Positions 1 to 8,661 of a stretch of 17,658 nucleotides of DNA are shown here, piece by piece. Origin of the DNA: WLMZ01 sp039920665 (GTDB lineage Bacteria > Actinomycetota > Acidimicrobiia > Acidimicrobiales > Ilumatobacteraceae). The notes under the pieces were generated by a model, which searched no databases, had not been told where the DNA came from, and saw only the letters and a list, made by a program, of their open reading frames with translations. The position numbers and the translations under genes were made by a program. The stretch spans positions 1 through 17,658 of the forward strand of contig JBDSDH010000095.1 of the NCBI GenBank assembly GCA_039920665.1, read 5' to 3'. Positions within the stretch are counted from its first letter, which is position 1, and each line of letters starts with the position of its first letter.

Positions 1-168
1 GAATCGTGGGATGGCGTGCGCCGATGCTGGCACGGCGACAAGGCGTTCGAGTCCGCCGCTGTCGCCCGCTGGATCGCCGCCGGAGCCCGCCTGATCGGTG
101 GCTGCTGCCGCGTCGGCCCCGCCGAAATCGCCGCGATCGCCGCCGCCATCGCCGCCACGTCTGGCTGA
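1..168 (+). CDS. mmuM: Homocysteine S-methyltransferase, C-terminal fragment
   Basis: Frame 1 is open from the window edge to a TGA at 166-168 and gives 55 residues, so the gene starts upstream. The fragment contains a WDG...CWHGD stretch and then GGCCRVGPAEI (fragment residues 33-43). The Gly-Gly-Cys-Cys-Arg element is the C-terminal zinc-ligand motif of the homocysteine methyltransferase family, and the WD...W.G segment before it fits the MmuM branch. Family members transfer a methyl group from S-methylmethionine or S-adenosylmethionine to homocysteine, giving methionine in the cytosol. The third family zinc cysteine would lie upstream and cannot be checked. An Ala/Ile-rich helix ends the protein. 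The family call is firm; the methyl donor is not determined. A longer overlapping frame at 6-557 is a by-product of the repeats downstream. Confidence 0.8.
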   Translation, partial: ESWDGVRRCWHGDKAFESAAVARWIAAGARLIGGCCRVGPAEIAAIAAAIAATSG

Positions 169-243
169 CGAATTCGGTCGCCGACGTTCGGAGTGGGGGC
201 GGGATCGTCATCGTCGGGCGTCGGGCAGCGAGCCGACTGCCGA

Positions 244-487
244 CTGCCGTGTTCGACGGGCGTGGGGGACTGTGGACAGTACGTGACTGCCGTGTTCGAC
301 GGGCGTGGGGGACTGTGGACAGCGGGAGTGTCGGGCGCTGTGGACTGTGGGCAGTCGGTGGCTGCCGTGTTCGACAGGCGTGCGGGACTGTCGACAGTCG
401 CTGGTTGCCGTGTTGGGCGTGGGGGGACTGTGGGCAGTCGGTGGCTGCCGTGTTCGACGGGCGTGGTGGACTGTCGACAGTCGATGG
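244..487. repeat. Intergenic minisatellite, about 43-nt unit, five copies
   Basis: The 360-nt gap between the two convergent genes (169-528) holds no gene but contains degenerate tandem units starting near 244, 287, 362, 405 and 445. Each begins CTGCCGTGTT, followed in most by CGACGGGCGTGG and then GACTGTSGACAGTC. Spacings are 43, 75, 43 and 40 nt; the 75-nt unit carries an extra partial copy. In two units the end is the perfect 14-bp palindrome GACTGTCGACAGTC (386-399 and 469-482). A related array lies at 11438-11581: a 24-nt segment at 345-368 and 428-451 recurs there with two mismatches. Function is unknown. It does not look like CRISPR because the sequence between the palindromes is itself repeated. 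Confidence 0.8.
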
Positions 488-528
488 CGCCCGGCGGTCC
501 CCGGAAATCGGCGGCGGGAGCCGTCAGG

Positions 529-2817
529 TCAGGTCTGCCACCACCAACGCAGGTTGATGCCCTCGCGATCGGTTCGGTGTCGGCGTTGCCAGCTGACCAC
601 TGCGCCGGTCAGCGAGTTGGCCCAATCATCGAACGTTTTCTCGCCCGAGTGCCGGTCGACGACGCGGCGGGACAGCGCGTGACGTTCATCGATCGAGAAC
701 GGATGGTCGACCGCTGCCTCGATCGCTCGGGCCAACGAAGCCGCGTCGCCACACTCGTAACGATGGGCCGTCGATCCCACGAGCGCCTCCATCGCGGCGC
801 AGTCGGGAACCACGAGCGGCGTACCGGCAATTGCGGATTCGACCACCGAGCGAGGCTGGCCGACGTGCTGCTGCGGCGCAAGTGAGTACACGAGCACACC
901 GGCCGAGCGAAGCAGCGTTTGGCCTTGTTCGTAGGCGACGTTCTCCGAAACCAGGCCGTTCACGTCGGCCTGCTTGATCAGCCCTCGCACCTCGGCCGGC
1001 AAAGTCTCGTGGCCGTTGGTGGTGGCCATCACGATCTGGAAGCCGAGATCGGGCAGCGAGCCGACCGCCGAGACCAACGTGTTCCAGTCCCTTTTGGGCA
1101 GACCGGCCGACAGCGCGAGCACGCTGCGTTCCCGAGCCTGATCGGAGAACGGGCCCGGGTCGACGATGAGCGTGTCGAGTAAGAACTGCAAGTGGTGATC
1201 GCGTTGGCGATGGGGGAAGTTCCAGATGCCGGCGCACCACTCATCGATCAGTTGGGCTGCCGTCATCCCGCCGTCGAACGAGTGCAACCGGATGCCGTAC
1301 GGAACGCCGAGCTCGGCACAGGTCGGACGCACGTCGAGTCCGACCCCAGCCCAGTGGGCGAGGACGAGATCGGGGTCGTGGGCGCTGATCGCTTCAGTGA
1401 GCGATTCGAACACGGGCACGTCGATGCGGCTCGGTGTCTCGACCGACGCTGGTTCGCTGCGGGACAGCACCACGTCGATGTCGCGCCGTCGAAGCACCTC
1501 CAGTTCGTCACCGATGTAGGTCTCGGACAACAACGGATACATGCCGTTGTGGGCGACGACTCGCATCGGCCGCTTCGCCCGAGCTCGTTGCTGGACGACG
1601 CGGAAATTGGCGGCGTTGATCGATGCCCGCTCCGGTGCCCACGCTCGAGTCGGTGAGGAAACGGCGTAGGTGGCCGCCGGAACGGGCAGGTAGCGAGCCC
1701 CCGTGCCGACCAGGCGGATCACGGTGTCGTAGTCCGCGCACGATGAGATGTCCGGCCAATCACCATCGGGCAACAGGCGCCGATGGGCCATCACATTGGT
1801 GTCGGCCGGATTCCCGACGTGCAGCGCGAGTGGATCGAGCGTTTGGGCATAGGACCACGTCGAGCCACCTGGGTCGGCTTCGGTGACACGGATGCCGTGA
1901 ACGATGCCGATGTCGGGTTCGCTCGAGAATGCACGCGCGACGGCGTGTAGCCACCATGGGAACCATCGGCAGTCGTCGTCGAGGTAGGCAACAACGTCGC
2001 CGGTCGCGACAGCGAGACCCGAATTGCGGGACCGACCTTCGCACATCCCCTCGCCGCGAATGACACGGATGCGTTCGTCGGTCGGCCACCAATGCGGCGC
2101 CGGTTGCAGGAACGGCTCGATCGCATCATCGATCACGATCAGTTCCCATTCGCTGTAGGACTGGTGCAGGATGCTGTCGATCGCGCTGCGCAGATAGTCG
2201 ATGCGCTCCGGGAATGCCGTCGTCATGATCACCGAGATCGAGGGACGTCCCGGCAGCGGAGCGTTGGCCGACCACATCCAATCGGTGACGATGTGTTGGA
2301 GGCTGTGCGCGCCTGCACGGAGTTCGTCGACCTGGCGCTGCAACGAGCGGATGTGTTCGTCGCGCTGCGCTTGGGTGTGCAGCCATTCGTCGCGTAGTGC
2401 CGCGATCTGAGCCGGCAGGAAACCGTCACGCAGTGCAGCAATCTGGGCGGGCACGTCGCTGGAGAATCGCTGATCGGTCCACATCTGGAAACGTTGAAGG
2501 TGGCCAGCGAGTTCGTCGTGGCGAGCATTGGTGTTGTGCAGCCATTCGCCGTGCGCGCGTTCGTGGATTTGGAGGTCCGAGATCCAGGAGGAAACGGTCG
2601 CTCGATCGATCGTCAATTGTTCGATCCGGTCGGCCTGGCCGCGCCACTGGGGCGACTTCGCCGCCACCGCCCCGATCCGCTCGCTGACCGCCAGCTTCCA
2701 CCCGTGGTCCCGCACGACCTGCCGAGTGTGCCCGAGCTGGCTCCCGAGCCAAGCGATGCGCCTGGCCACCTTGCCGCCCGTGGCATCGCTTGTCTTCTCG
2801 CCCTTGGTCCCGTCCAT
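529..2817 (-). CDS. Fused GT2-GT-B glycosyltransferase with N-terminal coiled coil
   Basis: The protein has 762 residues. Residues 1-190 are helical and charged, probably coiled coil, with a tandem 12-residue repeat, PAQIAALRDGFL then PAQIAALRDEWL. A family 2 glycosyltransferase domain spans about 193-400: it opens with ISVIMTTAFPERIDYL, has LIVIDD, and carries the nucleotide-sugar/metal motif YLDDD (Asp280-282). A second, GT-B-like unit runs from about 418 (MRVVAHNGMYPLLSETYI) to the end, with a GT4-style donor-site stretch PRSVVESAIAGTPLVVPD. There is no signal peptide or membrane segment, so it is probably cytosolic and adds sugars to a polysaccharide or glycolipid; donors and acceptor are unknown. 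The ATG at 2817 is preferred because a TAACCT box lies 7 nt before it and the 37 extra in-frame residues upstream (from 2928) look non-coding. It is divergent from the carboxylase gene. Confidence 0.85.
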   Translation of the reverse strand: MDGTKGEKTSDATGGKVARRIAWLGSQLGHTRQVVRDHGWKLAVSERIGAVAAKSPQWRGQADRIEQLTIDRATVSSWISDLQIHERAHGEWLHNTNARHDELAGHLQRFQMWTDQRFSSDVPAQIAALRDGFLPAQIAALRDEWLHTQAQRDEHIRSLQRQVDELRAGAHSLQHIVTDWMWSANAPLPGRPSISVIMTTAFPERIDYLRSAIDSILHQSYSEWELIVIDDAIEPFLQPAPHWWPTDERIRVIRGEGMCEGRSRNSGLAVATGDVVAYLDDDCRWFPWWLHAVARAFSSEPDIGIVHGIRVTEADPGGSTWSYAQTLDPLALHVGNPADTNVMAHRRLLPDGDWPDISSCADYDTVIRLVGTGARYLPVPAATYAVSSPTRAWAPERASINAANFRVVQQRARAKRPMRVVAHNGMYPLLSETYIGDELEVLRRRDIDVVLSRSEPASVETPSRIDVPVFESLTEAISAHDPDLVLAHWAGVGLDVRPTCAELGVPYGIRLHSFDGGMTAAQLIDEWCAGIWNFPHRQRDHHLQFLLDTLIVDPGPFSDQARERSVLALSAGLPKRDWNTLVSAVGSLPDLGFQIVMATTNGHETLPAEVRGLIKQADVNGLVSENVAYEQGQTLLRSAGVLVYSLAPQQHVGQPRSVVESAIAGTPLVVPDCAAMEALVGSTAHRYECGDAASLARAIEAAVDHPFSIDERHALSRRVVDRHSGEKTFDDWANSLTGAVVSWQRRHRTDREGINLRWWWQT

Positions 2818-2824
2818 CTCCGCA

Positions 2825-2857
2825 AGGTTAAAGGACGCTGACCGTGCCACATGTGGC
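2825..2857 (-). promoter_or_regulatory. Candidate promoter and operator of the glycosyltransferase gene
   Basis: On the minus strand TAACCT (2830-2825) is followed by 7 nt and then the ATG at 2817, so a transcript would begin at or next to the start codon. A perfect 12-bp palindrome, GCCACATGTGGC (2846-2857), sits where the -35 box would be and could be a repressor or activator site. No good -35 hexamer is visible. The call rests on spacing and symmetry only. Confidence 0.4.
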
Positions 2858-2995
2858 CCGATGTGGAGGTGGCGGCGCAAGCCTGTTTCCCGGAGCCGGA
2901 CGCGAGTGCGTGGGTAAGGTGGCCGCACGTTGACGGTTGGTCTTCTCGCCGGGGGTGGGGAGCGACATCCGTCGGTTCAGAAGCCGAGGCTGCAG

Positions 2996-5900
2996 GTGCG
3001 AGAGCTCACGAGAATTGCCATCGTCAACCGGGGTGAGGCGGCGATGCGGTTGATCCATGCCGTACGCGAACTCGCTGCCGAGCAGCGGCGCGACATCCGC
3101 ACGATCGCGCTGCACACCAAGGCCGAATCAGCGGCGATGTTCGTGCGCGAAGCCGACGAAGCGGTCTGTCTCGATGTCGATGGACCATCTGCCGTCAGCC
3201 CCTATCTCGATCTCGGGTTGCTGGAACAAGCGCTCCTGACGTCGCGGGCCGATGCTGCGTGGGTCGGCTGGGGATTCGTCGCCGAGCGGCCCGAGTTCGC
3301 CGAGTTGTGCGAGCGAACCGGCATCACGTTCGTCGGCCCGAGTGCGGAGGTGATGCGCAAACTGGGTGACAAGATCGGCGCCAAGTTGTTGGCCGAAGCG
3401 GCTGGCGTCCCGGTCGCGGCTTGGAGCGGCGGGCCGGTTCACGATGTCGAGAGCGCTGCGGCACATGCTGCTGCGATCGGCCTGCCGTTGATGATCAAGG
3501 CCACGTCCGGAGGCGGCGGGCGCGGCATCCGCAAGGTGACAGAACTCTCGGAACTGGAGGCCGCGTTTCACAGCGCGCAGGCCGAAGGGCTCAAGGCGTT
3601 TGCTGATCCGACCGTGTTTCTCGAACGGGTGGTGACCGATGCTCGCCATGTCGAGGTGCAGATCATCGGCGACGATTTCGGCACCGTGTGGGCGGTTGGT
3701 GTGCGCGACTGCACGATGCAGCGTCGCCATCAGAAGGTGATCGAGGAGTCCAGTTCCACGTCGCTCAGCGCCGAGCAGGATGCCGAACTGCGCGCGGCCG
3801 CAGTGCGGCTCGCGGTCGCCGCCGGCTATCGCAACGCCGGGACGGTGGAGTTCTTGTACCAACCGAACGAGCGGCTGTTTGCGTTCTTGGAGGTCAACAC
3901 CCGACTCCAGGTCGAACATCCGATCACCGAGCTGACCACCGGCCTCGATCTCGTCAAGCTGCAGTTGCACGTCGCCGCTGGAGGCGCGCTCGTCGGCGAT
4001 CCACCACCGACGTTCGGCCACGCGATCGAGGCTCGGCTCAACGCCGAAGATCCGCAGCGCGGATTCACGCCGGCACCTGGGCGGATCAGTATGTTCTCGG
4101 TTCCGGTCGGGCCCGGAATCCGGGTCGACACCGGCGTCGGCGAGGGCGATGTCATCCCGCCCGAGTTCGATTCGATGATCGCCAAGATCATGGCGTGGGG
4201 CGCCGACCGAGACGAGGCGATGGCGCGGCTGACGAGGGCGCTGTCGCAGACGACGGTGTTGGTGGAAGGCGGCACCACCAACAAGGCGTTCCTCCTCGCG
4301 CTGCTCGAACGGCCGGAGATGCGAAGCGGCGAGTTCGACACCGGTTGGCTCGATCGGCTCACCGCGACCGACGAGTTCCTGCCGACCCGCCTGGCCGACG
4401 TGGCGTTGATCGCAGCCGCTGTCGATGCCTACGACGCTCAAGCGGCCGAAGAGTTGACGACGTTCTTCGAGTGGGCCGAACGTGGCCGGCCGCAGGCTCG
4501 CGGCGAGGTTGGCGCGCCGGTCGAGTTGCGCCACCAGGGACTCGCCTATCGGGTCGTCGTCGGGCGCTGCGGACCGAACAGCTATCGGGTGGAGTTGGAC
4601 GGCACCGTTGCGATGGTCGTTGTGGACCGGCTCGGGCGGCACCGCAGTCGGATCACGGTCGGCGGTCGCTCGTTCCGGGTCACCTCGTCGAGTCAACGCT
4701 CGGATCACCTGATCGAGGTCGACGGCGTCGCCCATCGTTTCTCCCGCGATGACGGGGGTGTGGTGGCCGCCCCTGCGGCAGCGCTGGTGGTTGCGGTGAA
4801 AGTTGCTGTCGGCGATTTGGTCGAGGTCGGCGACGCGCTCGTGGTGGTCGAGGCGATGAAGATGGAGATTGCGATCTCGGCCACCACTGCCGGTCGAGTG
4901 CGCGAGGTGTTGGTCGCCCGAAACGTCCAAGTCGATGCCGGGTCACCGCTGCTGCGGATCGAGGCGATCGCGCCCGAAGCGGACGATGAAACGCCGGTCA
5001 CGGGATCTCGGATCAGCCTCTCCGAACTGGCCGAACAGAACACCGAAGACAGCGACCGTGTCGGGCTGATGCACGCGCTTGTGTTGGGCTTCGACATCGC
5101 CGGACCGGCCGCTCGTGGTGTGCTCGCGTCGTACCGCCGCAGCGACGCAGCGAGTGACAGCACCGATCGGACGCTCGACGACAGCCAACTGCGGGTGTTG
5201 TCGGCGTTCGCCGATGTTGCAGCCGTCACCCGTGATCGCCGCCGCGACATGGGTGACTTCGACGAGCTGACGAGTCCGCGTGAGCGGTTCCATGCGTACC
5301 TCCGCTCGATCGAAGCAGACCCTGAAGCGCTGCCGCAGCGCTTTCGCGAGCGGCTGCTGCAGGCGCTCACCAACTATGGCGTGGCCGATCTCGAGCCCAC
5401 CGACCAACTCCGTGAGGCGCTGTACCGAATCTTCGTTGCCCAACAGAGGCGCGCCGACCAACTGCCGGTCGTGATGGCGTTGCTCGACCGTCAGCTCACC
5501 GGCTCAACGGTCGATGCCGACGCGTCGCCAGCTTTGCGCGACGTGCTCGACCGGTTGATCGACGCGACCCACCGGCCTCATCCCGCCGTCGCCAACTTGG
5601 CTCGCAGCGTGCGCTATCAGGTTTTCGAACGACCGATCGTCGATGCGGTCCGGGCCCATCTCAACGACGAGATGGATACCAACCTCGCGCGCCTGATCGA
5701 TCCGGATGCCTCGGAGTCGGACCGCCACGATGCTGGAGCGGAACTCGTCGCCTGTGCCCAGCCGGTGCTGCCGATCGTCGCGTCGTTCGGCGCGCTCGCC
5801 GACGACGCAGCGGCCGGTCCGTTGCTCGAAGTACTGACTCGGCGCTATTACAAGATCCGCGACCTCGACGGGTGGTCCACCGAAGGCAGCGGAGATGCGC

Positions 5901-8584
5901 TGATCGGCCGTACCAGCTACGTGCATCGGGAGCGACGAGTGCACGTGCTCGTCGCCCGGGCGGGTCTGGCTTCGGCCACCGATGCGTTGATCCGGCTCGC
6001 ACATGCAGCGACCACCGTTCCGTCCGGAGAGACAGCCGTGGTCGACCTGTTCGTCGACGCGGACGACGAAGACGAGAACGACGACGACGCGACGCCCGAC
6101 CAACTGGCGGTCCACCTGCAGTTGTTGGTCGACGATGTCGGCTTCGACCAACTCGTGAGCCGGGTTGCCGTCATCGTCTGCCGCCGCCAACCGATCGCCG
6201 TCGACACGTTCACCTACCGGCGCGCCGAAGCTGGTGGCGAACGGCCGTACTGGATGGCCGACGACCAGCCCGACGGTTCGTTCGCCGAGGACGTCAAGTT
6301 CCGCGGCCTGCACCCGATGGTTGCGCGGCGGTTACAGATGTGGCGACTGGCCAACTTCGAGATCAGCCGCCTGCCGGCAGTGACCGACGTGCACCTGTTC
6401 GAGTGTGTCGCTCGAGCCAACGATGCCGACGTGCGACTGGTCGCGGTCGCCGAAGTGCGCGACCTCACCCCGGTCCTCGACCAAGAGGGGCGGATGACGG
6501 CGTTACCGGATGTCGAGCATCTGCTGGCTGCGTGTCTCGACGCGATCCGTCACGCGCACTCGACGTCGCTCGGTCGCGGCAAGCTCGAGTGGAACCGGGT
6601 GATGCTGTACGTGTGGCCCACATTTGACCTCCCGATCGATCAACTCGACGCCGTCGTGCGACGACTTGCGCCATTGACCGAAGGACTCGGGATCGAGCAG
6701 ATCGTGGTCCAGGCTCGCATCGCGGATCCGGCGACGGGTGACACGAACGAGGTCGTGCTGCGGCTCGGCTACGAGGCCGGCAGCGGGCTGACGCTGCAGT
6801 TCACCGACCCGCCGACCGAGCCGATGCAGCCGCTCGACGACTACGACAAGAAGGTCCTCCAGGCCCGCCGTCGGGGCATGGTCTACCCATACGAACTGGT
6901 GCCTCGCCTGTGCGGTCCGCGTGGCTCGTTCGTCGAGTACGACCTGGACGACACCGGCGCGCTCGTGGCGGTGCAGCGTGACCCGGGCGGCAACTCGGCC
7001 GGTGTGATCATCGGCGTCACGTCGACCCCGACCGCCCAGTATCCGGATGGAATGCAGCGGATCTCGATCCTCGGTGACCCGACCAAAGCGATGGGTTCGA
7101 TCGCCGAACCAGAGTGCAGACGGCTGCTCGCAGCCATCGATCTGGCCGAGTCCATGCACGCACCGATCGAGTGGTTCGCACTGTCGGCCGGGGCCAAGAT
7201 CGCGATGGACAGCGGCAGCGAGAATCTCGACTGGGTGGCCCGGGTCTTGCGCCGACTCGTCGAGCACACCCAACGCGGCCACGAGGTGAACATCGTGGTC
7301 GCCGGGATCAACGTCGGCGCCCAGCCGTATTGGAACGCCGAGTCGACGATGCTGATGCACACCCGGGGCATCCTCGTGATGACACCCGAGAGCGCGATGG
7401 TGCTGACCGGCAAGCAGGCCATCGACTATTCCGGCGGCGTCTCGGCCGAGAACAACCTCGGGATCGGCGGCTACGAGCGGGTGATGGGGCCGAACGGCGA
7501 AGCGCAGTACTGGGCTCCGGATCTCTCTGCGGCGTGCGCGATCTTGCACGCTCACTACGCCGTTACCTATGTCGCTGCGAGCGAGCGATGGCCTCGACGC
7601 GCCGCGACCGAAGACCCGTTCAACCGCGACGTTCGGACGGATCCGCACATCGCCGACGGCACCGAGTTCTCGACGGTCGGCGACGTGTTCTCGGCCACCA
7701 AGAACCCTGACCGCAAGAAGCCGTTCGACATCCGCACCGTGATGCGGGCCACGATCGATCGCGACCACGAGCCGCTCGAACGCTGGCCGGAGATGGCCGA
7801 AGCGGAGACGGCTGTCGTGATCGACGCTCGATTGGGTGGACTCGCGATCACGATGATCGGGATCGAGTCGCGACCGCTGCCGCGCCATGGCGCGCTCCCC
7901 GCGGATGGCCCCGGTTCGTGGTCGGCCGGCACCTTGTTTCCGCTGTCGTCGAAGAAGGTCGCTCGCGCGATCAACGCGGCGAGCGGCAACCGTCCGGTGG
8001 TCGTGTTGGCCAACCTGTCCGGCTTCGACGGTTCGCCGGAGTCACTGCGAAGGCTGCAGTTGGAATACGGCGCCGAGATCGGTCGGGCGATCGTCAACTT
8101 CGACGGACCGATCGTGCTCTGCGTCGTCAGCCGGTACCACGGCGGCGCGTTCGTGGTGTTCTCCGGAACGCTCAACGACTCGATGCAGGTGCTCGCGGTC
8201 GAGGGTTCGTTCGCGTCGGTCATCGGCGGCGCGCCCGCCGCTGCGGTCGTGTTCGTCGGAGAGGTCAACGCCCGCACTCAGGCCGACGCCCGGATTGCAG
8301 AGCTCGATGGACGAATCGCAGGGTCGACCGATGACGACGATCGAGCTCGACTGCGAGCCGAACTCGCGGCGTTGACCGAGACCGTGCGGGTCGAGAAGTT
8401 GGGCGAGGTGGCGACCGAGTTCGACAACATCCACAGCGTTCGCCGCGCTCAGGACGTCGGCTCGGTGCACAGGATCATCCCCGCCGCTGATCTGCGTCCC
8501 GCGCTCATCGTCGCGGTCGAGCGAGGGATGTCCGCCATCGATGCCGACCCACCCAGTCCCGTCCTCCCGGACCGGGTCGGCTGA
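2996..8584 (+). CDS. Single-chain acyl-CoA carboxylase (BC-BCCP-central-CT)
   Basis: The protein has 1862 residues from a GTG at 2996, which has GAGG 6 nt upstream and begins VRELTRIAIVNRGEAAMRL, the usual start of biotin carboxylases. An in-frame TTG at 2930 adds 22 unlike residues. Biotin carboxylase fills about 4-450: the ATP-grasp loop SGGGGRGIRK lies near 169 and EVNTRLQVEHPITE near 300. The biotin carrier domain has VVVEAMKMEI, with the biotinylated Lys near 622. A long central region (about 700-1270) includes HPMVARRLQMWRLANFE near 1106 and recalls the central part of eukaryotic acetyl-CoA carboxylase. The carboxyltransferase follows from about 1290: VYPYELVPRLCG, SAGAKIAMDSGS, LGIGGYERVMGPNG, ANLSGFDGS and SRYHGGAFVVF. 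The enzyme would fix bicarbonate onto biotin and pass it to an acyl-CoA in the cytosol. Substrate (acetyl-, propionyl- or other) is not determined. No frameshift is seen. An acidic stretch encoded near 6056-6100 is probably a linker. Confidence 0.88.
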   Translation: MRELTRIAIVNRGEAAMRLIHAVRELAAEQRRDIRTIALHTKAESAAMFVREADEAVCLDVDGPSAVSPYLDLGLLEQALLTSRADAAWVGWGFVAERPEFAELCERTGITFVGPSAEVMRKLGDKIGAKLLAEAAGVPVAAWSGGPVHDVESAAAHAAAIGLPLMIKATSGGGGRGIRKVTELSELEAAFHSAQAEGLKAFADPTVFLERVVTDARHVEVQIIGDDFGTVWAVGVRDCTMQRRHQKVIEESSSTSLSAEQDAELRAAAVRLAVAAGYRNAGTVEFLYQPNERLFAFLEVNTRLQVEHPITELTTGLDLVKLQLHVAAGGALVGDPPPTFGHAIEARLNAEDPQRGFTPAPGRISMFSVPVGPGIRVDTGVGEGDVIPPEFDSMIAKIMAWGADRDEAMARLTRALSQTTVLVEGGTTNKAFLLALLERPEMRSGEFDTGWLDRLTATDEFLPTRLADVALIAAAVDAYDAQAAEELTTFFEWAERGRPQARGEVGAPVELRHQGLAYRVVVGRCGPNSYRVELDGTVAMVVVDRLGRHRSRITVGGRSFRVTSSSQRSDHLIEVDGVAHRFSRDDGGVVAAPAAALVVAVKVAVGDLVEVGDALVVVEAMKMEIAISATTAGRVREVLVARNVQVDAGSPLLRIEAIAPEADDETPVTGSRISLSELAEQNTEDSDRVGLMHALVLGFDIAGPAARGVLASYRRSDAASDSTDRTLDDSQLRVLSAFADVAAVTRDRRRDMGDFDELTSPRERFHAYLRSIEADPEALPQRFRERLLQALTNYGVADLEPTDQLREALYRIFVAQQRRADQLPVVMALLDRQLTGSTVDADASPALRDVLDRLIDATHRPHPAVANLARSVRYQVFERPIVDAVRAHLNDEMDTNLARLIDPDASESDRHDAGAELVACAQPVLPIVASFGALADDAAAGPLLEVLTRRYYKIRDLDGWSTEGSGDALIGRTSYVHRERRVHVLVARAGLASATDALIRLAHAATTVPSGETAVVDLFVDADDEDENDDDATPDQLAVHLQLLVDDVGFDQLVSRVAVIVCRRQPIAVDTFTYRRAEAGGERPYWMADDQPDGSFAEDVKFRGLHPMVARRLQMWRLANFEISRLPAVTDVHLFECVARANDADVRLVAVAEVRDLTPVLDQEGRMTALPDVEHLLAACLDAIRHAHSTSLGRGKLEWNRVMLYVWPTFDLPIDQLDAVVRRLAPLTEGLGIEQIVVQARIADPATGDTNEVVLRLGYEAGSGLTLQFTDPPTEPMQPLDDYDKKVLQARRRGMVYPYELVPRLCGPRGSFVEYDLDDTGALVAVQRDPGGNSAGVIIGVTSTPTAQYPDGMQRISILGDPTKAMGSIAEPECRRLLAAIDLAESMHAPIEWFALSAGAKIAMDSGSENLDWVARVLRRLVEHTQRGHEVNIVVAGINVGAQPYWNAESTMLMHTRGILVMTPESAMVLTGKQAIDYSGGVSAENNLGIGGYERVMGPNGEAQYWAPDLSAACAILHAHYAVTYVAASERWPRRAATEDPFNRDVRTDPHIADGTEFSTVGDVFSATKNPDRKKPFDIRTVMRATIDRDHEPLERWPEMAEAETAVVIDARLGGLAITMIGIESRPLPRHGALPADGPGSWSAGTLFPLSSKKVARAINAASGNRPVVVLANLSGFDGSPESLRRLQLEYGAEIGRAIVNFDGPIVLCVVSRYHGGAFVVFSGTLNDSMQVLAVEGSFASVIGGAPAAAVVFVGEVNARTQADARIAELDGRIAGSTDDDDRARLRAELAALTETVRVEKLGEVATEFDNIHSVRRAQDVGSVHRIIPAADLRPALIVAVERGMSAIDADPPSPVLPDRVG

Positions 8585-8597
8585 CATCGGTGCCGGC

Positions 8598-8638
8598 CGA
8601 TCTGAATCGTGCACCGTGACGGTGCAGGATTCAGATCG
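8598..8638. terminator. Near-perfect 20-bp hairpin between convergent genes
   Basis: Arms 8598-8617 and 8619-8638 pair at 19 of 20 positions (mismatch 8609/8627) around a single central G; an RNA would open a few pairs to form a loop. It lies 14 nt after the carboxylase stop and 24 nt after the vapC stop on the other strand. A bidirectional terminator is the simplest reading. There is no T-run on either side, so an intrinsic terminator of the classic kind is not shown. Confidence 0.5.
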
Positions 8639-8661
8639 CACATGCGCCGTCGGCTCGGCAA

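Noticed and set aside
244..487. CRISPR array
   Set aside because: Units are degenerate and contiguous, with no unique spacers between constant repeats and no cas genes in the window.
6..557. 183-codon open frame over the first repeats
   Set aside because: It overlaps the homocysteine methyltransferase end in another frame and then encodes only the minisatellite; composition is Arg/Gly/Trp-rich and repetitive.
2930..2995. TTG start of the carboxylase at 2930
   Set aside because: The 22 added residues are unlike the family; GTG at 2996 has GAGG 6 nt upstream and starts at the conserved biotin carboxylase N-terminus. A TAAGGT at 2915-2920 may be its -10 box, but no -35 is visible, so it is not listed.
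3128..4930. 600-codon open frame on the minus strand inside the carboxylase gene
   Set aside because: It lies antisense to the clear biotin carboxylase and carrier coding region, has no family features, and is rich in His, Arg, Asp and Gln as expected from the complement of GC-rich codons. Similar frames at 6503-7888 (minus) and 14510-15856 (plus) are rejected for the same reason.
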